Shown in pieces: positions 24,970 to 33,161 of a DNA stretch of 33,161 bases. The notes under the pieces were generated by a model. It was not told the origin of the DNA and did no database searches. It saw nothing but the letters and a program-made list of their open reading frames with translations. Numbering within the stretch: the first letter of the stretch is position 1; each line of letters opens with the position of its first letter. The stretch is from Candidatus Methylacidiphilales bacterium. Lineage in GTDB: Bacteria > Verrucomicrobiota > Verrucomicrobiia > Methylacidiphilales > JANWVL01. Both the position numbers and the translations under genes were made by a program. The stretch is from NCBI GenBank assembly GCA_025056655.1, contig JANWVL010000042.1, positions 1 to 33,161 on the forward strand, in the 5' to 3' direction.

Positions 24970-26679
24970 TCAACTCTTAAACAGTTGTCCCATTTTTTGG
25001 CCCAGAATTTTTGAGGCAAGTCCAAGACAAATCGCCAAGAGAATCATAGCGAGCACTCCCATCGCGCATGCAATCGCCGGAGCAGCAGGAATTATACGGC
25101 CTAGCAATGCGTAGATGGCTTTGGTGATAGGATAAAATGGCGTTTCCTGAGCTAATATCATTCCCTTCGAGACATCTAGCATCGCAAAAGAAAAGGTCAT
25201 AATTGTGCCGGCAATCAAATTCGCATAGATCAGAGGTAACGTAATACGCCAGAGGGTTGTCAGAGGCTTAGCACCCAGATTGGCTGAGGCTTCCTCTAGC
25301 GTGACAGAAGTTTGTTGCAACCCTGCAACAGCCGCTCGCACAATATATGGCAGACGATGCACTGCGTAAGCAATGACGAGCAGTAATGTTGGATTCTGTC
25401 GCGGATCGAGCCACTCCACTCCGTCGAAAGGTGGCCGAGTAAAGGCAACGTAGTAAGCAAAGGCCGTGACGAGCCCTGGCAACGCCAATGGAAGCATGGA
25501 GAGCACATCCAAAACGATTTTGCCTTTGAATTGTTGGCGAACGAGAAGATATGCAATAATCACGCCTAAAATCAGATCTAAAAGCGAGGAAAACAAGGCA
25601 TATTGAAGCGAGTTTTTTACGGACATCGCCGTCATATGCATGCTAAAAATTTCTGCGTAGTTGGCCACTGTCCATTCCTGAGGCAACACATTCATGAACC
25701 ACCGTTGAGAGAATGAATTGATAACCACACCCAAGTGAGGAAGAATAGAAATGAAAATGACAAGTCCCACCAGACCAGTGACAATCCAGCCCATCAAGGG
25801 AGAAAAACGTTTAATGTCATCATAGCTTGCGCTTCGCGCCATCATCGCGTAGTTGCCCTCCCCCAGACGTTTCCCCAGCACGAAAAAGATCGTTACTACG
25901 ACTAAAGCCAAGACTACAAGCGCATAACCGATGGGATTATCGGACTGAGTCACCAAATTAAAAATTTGCGTCGGCACCGTCGTTTGAAAATCAAACATCA
26001 GCGGCACCCCAAGATCAGTAAACGCAAAGACAAAAACAATTGCGCATCCAGAAAAAATTCCCGGAGTCGCGAGAGGAACTGTGACCGTTCGAAAAATCCT
26101 CAAGCCCCCTGCACCCAGATTTCGCGCGGCATCGCGCAAGGAGGGATCAACGTTCGCCATCGCGGCTTGCACGCTCAGAAACATGATCGGATAGAGATGA
26201 AGCACTTCCAGTATGATAATCCCAGCAAATCCCCCTTCACCTAACCAGTCCGGTGGATGCTGCAAATCGACTATGCCTAGCTCTGCAAGTAGTAAATTCA
26301 GACTACCAAAACGCGCGAATATTTGCTTCAACCCAATAGCGCCAACGAATGGCGGAAGGATTAAGGGCATCAAAATTGCCGAACTCCAAAAAAATTTTAA
26401 CGGAAAATCCCAACGAAGAAAAAGGTTGGCTAAAGGTAAACTCAACACCAGGCAGATTGCTGTAGTCCACCCCGCAATAGCGATCGAATTCAGAAAACAA
26501 TCCCGATAAAAAGGATTAGAAAAAATTAACTCAAAATATTCCAGCGATAGACGCGTAACAACTTCACCTTCCTTGACTGACTGCACCCAAAAAGCACCCT
26601 GAAGAATTGTAAAGAGGGGATAAATAAGAAAAAAACCAAAAAACAAATAAAGCAGTGCGAGTAGGCCATATTTTTTCAT
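24970..26679 (-). CDS. Fe(III)-type ABC transporter permease, fused double domain
   Basis: Inner-membrane permease of about 569 residues with two tandem BPD-type halves. The first half has DAARNLGAGGLRIFRTVTVPLATPG-like EAA-loop sequence (about residues 183-208) and the second EEASANLGAKPLTTLWRITLPL (about 472-493), the sites that contact the ATPase. This two-in-one form is typical of FbpB/AfuB-type iron(III) and related importers. I take the ATG at 26677-26679 rather than the preceding GTG; GAGGGG lies eight bases upstream. It is the last gene of a minus-strand operon after the binding-protein and ATPase genes. Its stop is 12 bases from the convergent LptF/G gene, with no hairpin between. 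Confidence 0.9.
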   Translation of the reverse strand: MKKYGLLALLYLFFGFFLIYPLFTILQGAFWVQSVKEGEVVTRLSLEYFELIFSNPFYRDCFLNSIAIAGWTTAICLVLSLPLANLFLRWDFPLKFFWSSAILMPLILPPFVGAIGLKQIFARFGSLNLLLAELGIVDLQHPPDWLGEGGFAGIIILEVLHLYPIMFLSVQAAMANVDPSLRDAARNLGAGGLRIFRTVTVPLATPGIFSGCAIVFVFAFTDLGVPLMFDFQTTVPTQIFNLVTQSDNPIGYALVVLALVVVTIFFVLGKRLGEGNYAMMARSASYDDIKRFSPLMGWIVTGLVGLVIFISILPHLGVVINSFSQRWFMNVLPQEWTVANYAEIFSMHMTAMSVKNSLQYALFSSLLDLILGVIIAYLLVRQQFKGKIVLDVLSMLPLALPGLVTAFAYYVAFTRPPFDGVEWLDPRQNPTLLLVIAYAVHRLPYIVRAAVAGLQQTSVTLEEASANLGAKPLTTLWRITLPLIYANLIAGTIMTFSFAMLDVSKGMILAQETPFYPITKAIYALLGRIIPAAPAIACAMGVLAMILLAICLGLASKILGQKMGQLFKS

Positions 26680-26694
26680 CACCTTATCCCCTCA

Positions 26695-27693
26695 TCATGC
26701 AGTTACTGGATATTTTCTTAAACGATCCTCAGGAACTGAAAAACGAACAGCAGCCCCTTCTTCAAAGTAGCGCGATGTCCAGGCTTTTACGGTTTCTCGT
26801 TCCTCTGTCTCAAGCAATAATTCATTCTTGCTGCCGAGATATGTCCGTCGTTTCACACGTGCAGCTATTCCCCCGTGAGCATGATCGACATCTACAACTA
26901 CAACATCCTCAGGCCTAAAACCGACCTGTTCACCCTGATTCGCTCCAAATATCCGGCCTAGAACTGTGTGAGATTGAAAGAAGTTCATCTCTCCAATAAA
27001 ATTCGCCACAAAAGCCGTCTTGGGATAATTATAAACTTCGTATGGCGTCCCAATTTGTTCGATCTTGCCGGCATGCATGACGCCAATCCGTGAAGCAAGA
27101 GAAAGAGCCTCTTCTTGATCATGAGTCACGTAAAGGCTGGTAATACCAGTCTCCGCCTGCAGTCGCTTAATTTCATCTCGCATTTCAATTCGTAACTTTG
27201 CATCAAGGTTAGAGAGAGGTTCGTCAAAAAGAAGCAAGTCAGGCCTAACCACGATAGCACGAGCAAGAGCGACGCGCTGCTGTTGCCCTCCCGAAAGGCT
27301 AGTCGGCTTGCGATCCTTTAGTGCTGCAAGCTTAACCTGTTCTAAAGCCTCCATCACACGGCGAGTTAGCTCAGGTTCCTTAATTTTTCTCACGCGAAGA
27401 CCATAGGCGACATTTTCAAAAAGCGTCATATGAGGCCAGACTGCATAGTTTTGAAAAACCAGCGCAGTGTTCCTCGAATGAGGAGGCACATCATTCATCC
27501 GCCGATCACCAAAATAAATATCCCCCTCATCTGGACTATAGAAGCCCGCGAGCATCCTTAAGATCGTTGTTTTCCCACAGCCAGAGGGACCTAGTAAAAA
27601 GAACATTTCCCCTGAGCGGAGTGAAAAATCGACCCCTTTAACGATCGGGTTGCCATCAAAACGCTTTACAATCCCTCGTAAATGTATGTCCAT
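26695..27693 (-). CDS. ABC transporter ATPase, FbpC-like
   Basis: The 332-residue ATPase of the importer. It has Walker A GPSGCGKTT, the Q-loop QNYAVWPHMT, the signature LSGGQQQRVALARA, Walker B LLLFDEPLSNLDAKLR and the switch VTHDQEEAL. A C-terminal TOBE-like regulatory domain begins near GEMNFFQSHTVLG and contains GFRPEDVVVV. This architecture is shared by iron(III), spermidine and sulfate importers; the binding-protein and fused permease partners favour the iron type. It lies 12 bases before the permease start and 16 bases after the binding-protein stop, so all three genes are one operon. Confidence 0.92.
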   Translation of the reverse strand: MDIHLRGIVKRFDGNPIVKGVDFSLRSGEMFFLLGPSGCGKTTILRMLAGFYSPDEGDIYFGDRRMNDVPPHSRNTALVFQNYAVWPHMTLFENVAYGLRVRKIKEPELTRRVMEALEQVKLAALKDRKPTSLSGGQQQRVALARAIVVRPDLLLFDEPLSNLDAKLRIEMRDEIKRLQAETGITSLYVTHDQEEALSLASRIGVMHAGKIEQIGTPYEVYNYPKTAFVANFIGEMNFFQSHTVLGRIFGANQGEQVGFRPEDVVVVDVDHAHGGIAARVKRRTYLGSKNELLLETEERETVKAWTSRYFEEGAAVRFSVPEDRLRKYPVTA

Positions 27694-27709
27694 ATCGGTT
27701 GGTTCCTAA

Positions 27710-29113
27710 CTACTCTTGGCCCTTGCAAATGTTCGTCATGTGCATCCCCCCCTCATCTCCAATAACTGCAAACTTAGTCGCAACTTCTATAACTTCCTGA
27801 TATCTCCTAACAGCACCTTCCATCCATTCATTCGCCATGCGACGCGCACGCACTTTGTCTTTCCTCCAATAAGAAGCCAGCTCAATCGCTTCCGATTCAG
27901 TGACGAACGGCTTTTTGATTTTACGCAAAAGCTCTTGCCTCACTACTTCATCTTGGACCTTTGATGCAGCTCGCCACGCCCTGCGTAACCAACGATGCAC
28001 ATCTATGATGGTCTGGCCAATAAGATCGTTCAAAACATGCCAACGCCTACTGCCTAATTCACTATTGTAACGAAATCCAATCTCACCCTCCCCAACCTGA
28101 AAAGGATTGAAAGGAACTAAAAGTTTACTCAAATCGTTCGGATACAGCTTGGGTAACACCCCCATGCGCGTAATATTGAAACGCAAAGCTCCACCTTCAG
28201 TGCCCTTAGGTTTCATCCAAAGCTTTTGCCCTTTTTCAGATAAAACAAATTCTACAAAAAGTTTTGCAGCTTCTAAATTCGGCGCGCCCCGCAAAATTGC
28301 AATGCCATCAGGCGTGACCACAGATACCCCCCGCGGAATCCGATAGATAACGTTTTCCTCCCCTAAGAAACTCTGTTGAGTCAATCCATTAATATCTATC
28401 GTCACGGCAAAAGCTGCATCACCCGCTGACACCTCTTTCACCGGTGCAGAGCTATTCTGTAGAAAAGAACGCACGTTTCCACTCATCCCGTAGATCACTC
28501 CCCACCCCTCATCCCACCCATAAGCCTGAAGAATAATCTCGTAAATCATATGCACACTTCCACTTTTTCGTGGATCTGTAGAACTCACCCAACCCGCCAG
28601 ACGACTATCTGCTAGATCTCTCCAAGTCTTCACTTCAGGCAGCCCGAGTCGTTGTGTCACTCGACGGTTCTCAAGAATTCCAAATGAAGACAATGCCGTC
28701 CCGTAGTAAGCATAATCCTCACCGATGATTCTCACTCCAGAAAAGCTTTCCGGCAAATCCTTCAATACCTCATCCGACACTCGGTAAGGATATAATAAAC
28801 CTCTTCGATGTAAGTTCTCAAAAGGATCCATTCCCCCACCAAAAAAAACGTCCATTCCACAACTATCCGGCGTCGCTTGATAAGTAGCCACCAAAGCTTT
28901 TTCTATCTGTGAAGCCCCCCCTAAATCTCGCCAGCGCACGCGAATCGCCTTTCCTACGTTTTCCTGATACCAAGCCTCAAATGCACGGCCAAATTCGTAT
29001 TGAATCCCTTCCCAGTGCGGCGACACGATGATCAACTCGTTCTCTTTTGAGCAAAGCCCGCTCACGACAGAGAACACCGCCACAAGACATAGCCTTACTC
29101 TAGAGCACCACAT
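27710..29113 (-). CDS. extracellular solute-binding protein of the Fe(III)-type importer
   Basis: A periplasmic binding protein of about 467 residues. A signal peptide (hydrophobic LCLVAVFSVVSGLCS) precedes LIIVSPHWEGIQYEFGRAFEAW, the family's first strand. Later TWRDLADSRLAGWV, SGSVHMIYEI and VTPDGIAILRGAPNLEAAKLFVEFVLSEKGQ are typical of group 1 iron-type binding proteins. The SGLC site is a poor lipobox. I take the ATG at 29111-29113, not the TTG just upstream. It is longer than FbpA (about 340) because of an extra C-terminal helical segment from about residue 370, rich in Arg, Trp and Glu. The cargo could be iron or another small anion or metal complex. Confidence 0.85.
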   Translation of the reverse strand: MWCSRVRLCLVAVFSVVSGLCSKENELIIVSPHWEGIQYEFGRAFEAWYQENVGKAIRVRWRDLGGASQIEKALVATYQATPDSCGMDVFFGGGMDPFENLHRRGLLYPYRVSDEVLKDLPESFSGVRIIGEDYAYYGTALSSFGILENRRVTQRLGLPEVKTWRDLADSRLAGWVSSTDPRKSGSVHMIYEIILQAYGWDEGWGVIYGMSGNVRSFLQNSSAPVKEVSAGDAAFAVTIDINGLTQQSFLGEENVIYRIPRGVSVVTPDGIAILRGAPNLEAAKLFVEFVLSEKGQKLWMKPKGTEGGALRFNITRMGVLPKLYPNDLSKLLVPFNPFQVGEGEIGFRYNSELGSRRWHVLNDLIGQTIIDVHRWLRRAWRAASKVQDEVVRQELLRKIKKPFVTESEAIELASYWRKDKVRARRMANEWMEGAVRRYQEVIEVATKFAVIGDEGGMHMTNICKGQE

Positions 29114-29191
29114 CAAAACTTATTTTCCGCCGTCGCCCATCGGTTAGTCAAACACACGTCTAATTCCGAAGCGTAAAAATCCAGAAACAAA

Positions 29192-29213
29192 ATTGTTACA
29201 ATTTTGTAACAAT
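29192..29213. promoter_or_regulatory. perfect palindromic operator candidate between divergent transporter genes
   Basis: Arms ATTGTTACAA (29192-29201) and TTGTAACAAT (29204-29213) are exact reverse complements two bases apart. The site is 78 bases before the binding-protein start and just upstream of the divergent DMT-like gene. It includes a TACAAT that could act as a plus-strand -10. It does not match a Fur box. The form suggests a dimeric repressor controlling one or both directions; the regulator is not in the window. Confidence 0.65.
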
Positions 29214-29253
29214 ATCCTTGCCCTCGCTCTCCGCTTTCATTATCGCTTTTGCA

Positions 29254-30336
29254 ATGGAAATCATCATTGTCTTGTTGATCATCAACGCCGCATTAGGTTC
29301 CCAAAAACTCCTCAACCAAAAAGCCCGCACTACGGCTGATCTCGGCACCGACACTACGCGCCCAAGTAGCGGCCTTCAGGAATTTGGCACCGCCACTGCA
29401 TTAACTTGGTGGCGGGAACTCTTCAAGCTCTCATGGACTGTCGTCGCGGTTATCATCGAGGCTTTCAAAGGGCATCCTGCACGTTATTTTTGGCCAGGAC
29501 TGGCTTCAGTTATCACCGTTTCGATATGCTCTTTCACTGGCGTCATTGAAAACATCGGCTTCTACACCATCTCTCGCTACTCCCCACACCTCTGGGTGCC
29601 TTATATTAACTTCTACCTCGTCGCCTTACCCATCTTTACTGGCCTGATGTTTGGATCCACCGTGCGAAAAGAACATTGGATCGGAACGATACTCGTAATT
29701 ATTGGCCTTTTCTTAAATTCGTATCGCTTTGAAGGCGCTCTCGCTTCACTCAATCAAATCATCATGAAAAGCGCAGTCCCAAGTCAGTTTGAAGCCTCAG
29801 CGGCTGAACGCCTCAACGCCCTCGATTTGCAAGCCTACATTTGGATTATTGTAATCAATTGCTGCCTCTGCTCGCAACAAGTGCTCAACAACAAGTCCGT
29901 CCAGCTCGCCACACATAAAGTCTCAGCCAACGCCTTTGTTCTATGGCGAGAGATTTTTAAGTTCACCTATGCATCTTTATTCCTCGGCATCACAGCTTTG
30001 ATCACAGGCAAAACCTTTATTCACTTCCTGTATTTCGGACAAGACGCCGCATCATTCAGCTACGAAGCAATTGTCTATGCGTTAGCAGCAGGCCTTACGG
30101 GATACATTTATAGTTGGGGTTTCTTTAAACTTTCCAAATATCCAGTTCATATCTGGGTGCCTTTCACCACCATTTATGTCGTCGCGATGCCTTTCCTCAG
30201 CGTGCTTTTTGTTGCAGGAGCTAAAGTCACTCTTGCACAACTCCTCGGTGCCATCTTTAGCGGAGCTGGCCTTTTTGTTGGCCTCTCCGACTATCACTCC
30301 AACAAGATCGAAACAATCACCGATAAGCAAAACTGA
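29254..30336 (+). CDS. internally duplicated DMT-like multi-pass membrane protein
   Basis: A 360-residue inner-membrane protein of roughly ten helices that I do not assign to a named family. The two halves are clear repeats. NAALGSQKLLNQK with WWRELFKLSW in the first matches NCCLCSQQVLNNK with LWREIFKFTY in the second. SRYSPHLWVPYINFYLVALP likewise matches SKYPVHIWVPFTTIYVVAMP. This two-fold design and length suggest a drug/metabolite-transporter-like carrier. A TTG at 29218 would add 12 residues, but the ATG at 29254 aligns the first helix with its counterpart in the second half. It is divergent from the iron-type importer across a palindrome, so metal- or cofactor-linked regulation is possible. 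Confidence 0.72.
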   Translation: MEIIIVLLIINAALGSQKLLNQKARTTADLGTDTTRPSSGLQEFGTATALTWWRELFKLSWTVVAVIIEAFKGHPARYFWPGLASVITVSICSFTGVIENIGFYTISRYSPHLWVPYINFYLVALPIFTGLMFGSTVRKEHWIGTILVIIGLFLNSYRFEGALASLNQIIMKSAVPSQFEASAAERLNALDLQAYIWIIVINCCLCSQQVLNNKSVQLATHKVSANAFVLWREIFKFTYASLFLGITALITGKTFIHFLYFGQDAASFSYEAIVYALAAGLTGYIYSWGFFKLSKYPVHIWVPFTTIYVVAMPFLSVLFVAGAKVTLAQLLGAIFSGAGLFVGLSDYHSNKIETITDKQN

Positions 30337-30457
30337 GCCCTTACTGCTAATCAAAATTCAAATTTCAACAAACTACGTAACAAAAATTCTTAGCAATTAA
30401 ACTCGACTCCCATCAGGTTCCCGGGCATAGCTAAATCAACTCACGCTCGATAACCTC

Positions 30458-31621
30458 ATGCGAACTAAATTCCTAACACTCGTCTTTCTTCTCCTCCCCT
30501 TCATAGCTCACACCGAAGACACAGATTCACAACAATCCGACTCAACCCATGCCGCTCCATTACCCCCTTCTGAGTCTGTAATAAAAAAAATCGCCATCGG
30601 TTCCTGTCATAACCAAAAGAAACCCGCTCCAATATGGAAAGCCATAACGGAAGCATCCCCGCAACTCATCCTTCTCTTGGGTGACAACATCTACTCAGAT
30701 ACACACGACCCCGAAGAATATCGATCCGTTTACAAAGAATGGAAAAAAATACGCCCTTTCAAATCTCTCTTCACCTCCATCCCCATGCTCTTCATTTGGG
30801 ATGATCACGATTACGGAAAAAACGATGAAGGCCGCGACGATCACCCCACTCGTGAGCAAATTCAACGGGTCTTCCTAGAAGAACTCTACATCCCTACGGA
30901 CCGCCGGGCTTGGCAAAGCGAAGGAATCTATGACGCCTACATCTTCGGACCAGAAAACAAACGCCTACAAATTATTCTCCTCGATACACGAACCTTTCGC
31001 TCCCCACTCTCCACCCATCCATACGGCAAACGCATCACTCCCTCCGGCGCCCTTCTCGGAAAATACATCCCCACCGATGACTACACTACCACCATCCTCG
31101 GCGAGGCTCAATGGCAGTGGCTCGAAGAACAACTCCGCATCCCAGCACAAATCCGCCTAATTGCTTCCTCCATCCAAGTCCTCTCCAACGAACATGGCTG
31201 GGAATGTTGGGGTAACTTCCCACATGAGCGTCAACGCCTTTTACGCCTGATTCGCGACACCCACGCCGAGGGCGTCATCCTCTTATCCGGAGACCGCCAC
31301 ATGGCAGAATTCTCACGTCTCCCTGTTGATGACCCTCTCTCTCCTGGCTATCCCATTACAGAATTCACTTCCAGCTCCCTAAACATGTCTGGCTTCAAAA
31401 ATCCAGCCGAACCCAACCCCTATCGAATCCCAGAAACCAAGCAGATCACAGAAAATAACTTCGGCCTGATCGATATAGATTGGGATTCGGACGATCCCCT
31501 CATCACCCTATCAATCTGCAGCGAAAGAAATAAAAACCTCCAAACAATCCAGTTCCCCCTATCCAGCCTGCAAATCACATCCCCCACCAAAGATGTCACC
31601 AACGACAGCTCGTCCGATTAA
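30458..31621 (+). CDS. secreted PhoD-like phosphatase/metallophosphoesterase
   Basis: A 387-residue exported protein with a signal peptide (FLTLVFLLLPFIAHTE, about 5-20). The metal-binding metallophosphoesterase motifs occur in order: IGSCHNQ, LLGDNIYSD (about 75), IWDDHDYGKND (about 114-122) and LSGDRHMAEFS (about 275-285). This pattern matches alkaline phosphatase D-like enzymes, which hydrolyse phosphodiesters or phosphomonoesters outside the inner membrane. The substrate cannot be told. It is preceded by a 121-base gap with no strong promoter match and runs convergent to the rhomboid-like gene, 19 bases apart. Confidence 0.9.
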   Translation: MRTKFLTLVFLLLPFIAHTEDTDSQQSDSTHAAPLPPSESVIKKIAIGSCHNQKKPAPIWKAITEASPQLILLLGDNIYSDTHDPEEYRSVYKEWKKIRPFKSLFTSIPMLFIWDDHDYGKNDEGRDDHPTREQIQRVFLEELYIPTDRRAWQSEGIYDAYIFGPENKRLQIILLDTRTFRSPLSTHPYGKRITPSGALLGKYIPTDDYTTTILGEAQWQWLEEQLRIPAQIRLIASSIQVLSNEHGWECWGNFPHERQRLLRLIRDTHAEGVILLSGDRHMAEFSRLPVDDPLSPGYPITEFTSSSLNMSGFKNPAEPNPYRIPETKQITENNFGLIDIDWDSDDPLITLSICSERNKNLQTIQFPLSSLQITSPTKDVTNDSSSD

Positions 31622-31640
31622 TTAAGTCGCGCATTCTTTA

Positions 31641-32516
31641 TTAATCCCCCTTAGACAGCGCAGCACTATGCTCCTCAAGTAGTTTTCTCTCAGCTGGAGA
31701 CAAGCTGTCCAATCCATGAGCCGCAATCTTATCTAAGATTAAATCAACTTCCTCTTCTTTCTTTCGGAGAGCTACATCAGCGGAAACCCGATCATTTATC
31801 TTTCGGCCCGTTATAATTTTACCTGTAGCCTTTTGCTTCGCTAGACGCCTTACTCTCGGTCGATTAAACTTCGATTCTAACCACGTCCGCACAGAAAAAA
31901 AGAAACTCTCCCAATTCCATCTTAAAATCATCCAGACCAATAAGACGCTCGCCACAAAAAAAGCCAGATCAATCCATGCACGCTTTGCAAACATCGACAA
32001 CACCCACAAGCCTCCGATCCCGCATGCCAACCAGCGCGCCTGCAACGTAAAAATCAACTCCACTCTTGGATATATCATCGCAAAAGCCGTGAATACGCAA
32101 AAATTCAATACTCCACTGCCATGATACACCACTCCCCCTAGCCAAGCTCCCCCCACCGCCAACACCCACACAGGCACCAACCACAACAGTCCATAAAAAA
32201 TAAAAAACATTCGCCTCCCCAAATACTTCTCAAGTTCGCTCCCAAACCAATACAGCATCACCATCTCCACTCCAAACCATAACGACGGATAATTCATCAA
32301 TGGGTAAGTAAAGATCTGCCACCACTTCCCTGCCCAAAAAGCTTCGCTCGAAAACACCAGATTTAACCATATCCCATCCCCGCTCACGCTCTGAGACAAA
32401 GCGACAAACACCATCCCAATGCAATAGGCAACAATCAACACCACCGTCGCATATACAGGCCTCCCACCGATCCAAAAGAGCGGTTCCCGGTTTTGAAACT
32501 CCGAACCCCAAATCAT
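31641..32516 (-). CDS. rhomboid-like membrane protein, probably not a protease
   Basis: A 291-residue protein with about six membrane helices in the first 200 residues. The family L1 loop is visible as GKWWQIFTYPLMNY (about 63-76), but the helix-2 His/Asn residues are missing. The serine motif reads HGSG (S134) instead of G-x-S-G, and the region where the catalytic His should sit (IDLAFFVASVLLVW) has none. It is therefore likely a pseudoprotease that binds membrane proteins. A cytosolic tail ends in LDKIAAHGLDSLSPAERKLLEEHSA, a short helical motif found at the end of rhomboid-like proteins in this kind of bacteria. Next upstream on the same strand is the glycosylase gene, 28 bases away. Confidence 0.78.
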   Translation of the reverse strand: MIWGSEFQNREPLFWIGGRPVYATVVLIVAYCIGMVFVALSQSVSGDGIWLNLVFSSEAFWAGKWWQIFTYPLMNYPSLWFGVEMVMLYWFGSELEKYLGRRMFFIFYGLLWLVPVWVLAVGGAWLGGVVYHGSGVLNFCVFTAFAMIYPRVELIFTLQARWLACGIGGLWVLSMFAKRAWIDLAFFVASVLLVWMILRWNWESFFFSVRTWLESKFNRPRVRRLAKQKATGKIITGRKINDRVSADVALRKKEEEVDLILDKIAAHGLDSLSPAERKLLEEHSAALSKGD

Positions 32517-32544
32517 ATCCTTACTGTATAGCCAGCGTTAACTT

Positions 32545-33135
32545 TCAAGCAAGCCCTCCTCGCCACACCATCCGCCAAGGTTTTTGCGACCATATCTCTC
32601 CAGCATAATCCACCCCTATCCGAGGTGTGTAGCAAACCTCAGCATCCGGTATCTCCACACCGCGATCCTCTATCCAAAGCCTTGTCCCAGTTAGCGACAC
32701 CCCGTTATCTTTAATCGTCACTCCCAGAGCCTTTGTCACGCAACCAGGACCGATCCCCCACCTCTCGCGAGGCACCCCTCGCCTCCTACTCTTTACAACA
32801 GCCTCTCCCTCCTCAATTTTCACCCCACGGAGCAATACAGCACAAGGCACATCACGAGGGCCTGTCACAAAGTTAAGCATATGATGTAGCCCGTAACACA
32901 AATAAACATAAGCCACTCCTCCTGGCCTATACATGATCTCTGTCCTCGAAGTCCTTCTCCCTCCTGCCGCATGACAAGCTAAATCCTCCTCTCCCCCGTA
33001 AGCTTCCGTCTCTATAATCCACCCCCCAACCCTTCCCTCCGGCGTCACACTCACGATATACTTTCCCAAGAAAAAACGCGCCAATTCGACAACATTCTCC
33101 TGTTGATACACCTCACGGCTTATCTTCTTCCCCAT
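32545..33135 (-). CDS. mpg: DNA-3-methyladenine glycosylase (AAG/MPG family)
   Basis: Base-excision repair enzyme that removes alkylated purines such as 3-methyladenine. The 196-residue protein has the family core: ARFFLGKYIV, IIETEAYGGEEDLACHA with the catalytic-type Glu E44 and Tyr Y46, MYRPGGVAYVYLCYGLHHMLNFVT, AVLLRGVKI and GPGCVTKALGV. The conserved C-terminal TPRIGVDYAGE and KPWR are present. Size and motif order match monofunctional bacterial AAG proteins. The ATG at 33133-33135 is the first start in frame. It is the first gene of a possible two-gene unit with the rhomboid-like gene. Confidence 0.95.
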   Translation of the reverse strand: MGKKISREVYQQENVVELARFFLGKYIVSVTPEGRVGGWIIETEAYGGEEDLACHAAGGRRTSRTEIMYRPGGVAYVYLCYGLHHMLNFVTGPRDVPCAVLLRGVKIEEGEAVVKSRRRGVPRERWGIGPGCVTKALGVTIKDNGVSLTGTRLWIEDRGVEIPDAEVCYTPRIGVDYAGEIWSQKPWRMVWRGGLA

Positions 33136-33161
33136 ACTGCCATCATTCTAATTTTCCAAAC

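Noticed and set aside
29192-29213. Fur box upstream of the iron-type importer
   Set aside because: The palindrome (TTGTTACAA/TTGTAACAA) does not resemble the GATAATGATAATCATTATC pattern of Fur, so I did not name the regulator.

Overview
The window looks like a piece of a Gram-negative bacterial chromosome. It encodes machinery for lipid and envelope export (an MsbA-like ABC exporter, an LptF/LptG permease, a Wzm/Wzt-like exporter with an HlyD-type adaptor) and a class 2 quinone-linked PyrD. I suspect Verrucomicrobiota or a relative, from the rhomboid-like protein with a short C-terminal helical domain, the stand-alone Ala|Phe-type pseudopilin and the rarity of strong Shine-Dalgarno sites. That is inference, not a phylogenetic result.

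Region 1 (1-4955) is a type II CRISPR-Cas locus, cas9-cas1-cas2. Neither csn2 nor cas4 is present, so the gene content is II-C. cas9 is cut by the left edge just after the codon expected for the first RuvC aspartate. No CRISPR array lies in the window. The 409 bases after cas2 are not coding. They hold three inverted repeats: a 12-bp hairpin, a perfect 21-bp inverted repeat around a 50-nt loop, and a terminator-like hairpin. The first two could be parts of one minus-strand small RNA.

Region 2 (4956-8572) is on the minus strand: an acidic orphan protein with a promoter almost on its start codon, an MsbA-like exporter with a large extracytoplasmic insertion, and a nucleotide-sugar epimerase coupled to it by an ATGA overlap. 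Region 3 (8696-17924) is on the plus strand: parB, a proline-rich protein with helix-hairpin-helix and Roadblock-like domains, a small membrane protein, a YyaL-type thioredoxin protein, rplT, pheS (without pheT), a lipoprotein with an ENKGQ-type domain, and polX. Region 4 (17926-19738) has a minus-strand pseudopilin gene, pyrD, and tRNA-Arg(CCU) and tRNA-Ala(GGC) facing each other one base apart.

Region 5 (19956-24957) is a tight plus-strand cluster: a secreted AttH/CrtC-like lipocalin, a Wzm-like permease, a Wzt-like ATPase, an HlyD-like adaptor and an LptF/G permease. It probably exports a glycan or lipid. Region 6 (24970-30336) is a minus-strand Fe(III)-type ABC importer (binding protein, ATPase, fused permease). 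It is divergent from an internally duplicated DMT-like membrane protein, with a perfect palindromic operator candidate between them. Region 7 (30458-33135) has a PhoD-like phosphatase, a rhomboid-like pseudoprotease and an AAG-family DNA glycosylase.

Strand composition changes along the window. The plus strand is G-rich from about 4.74 to 8.6 kb and C-rich in most of the rest, whatever the gene direction.
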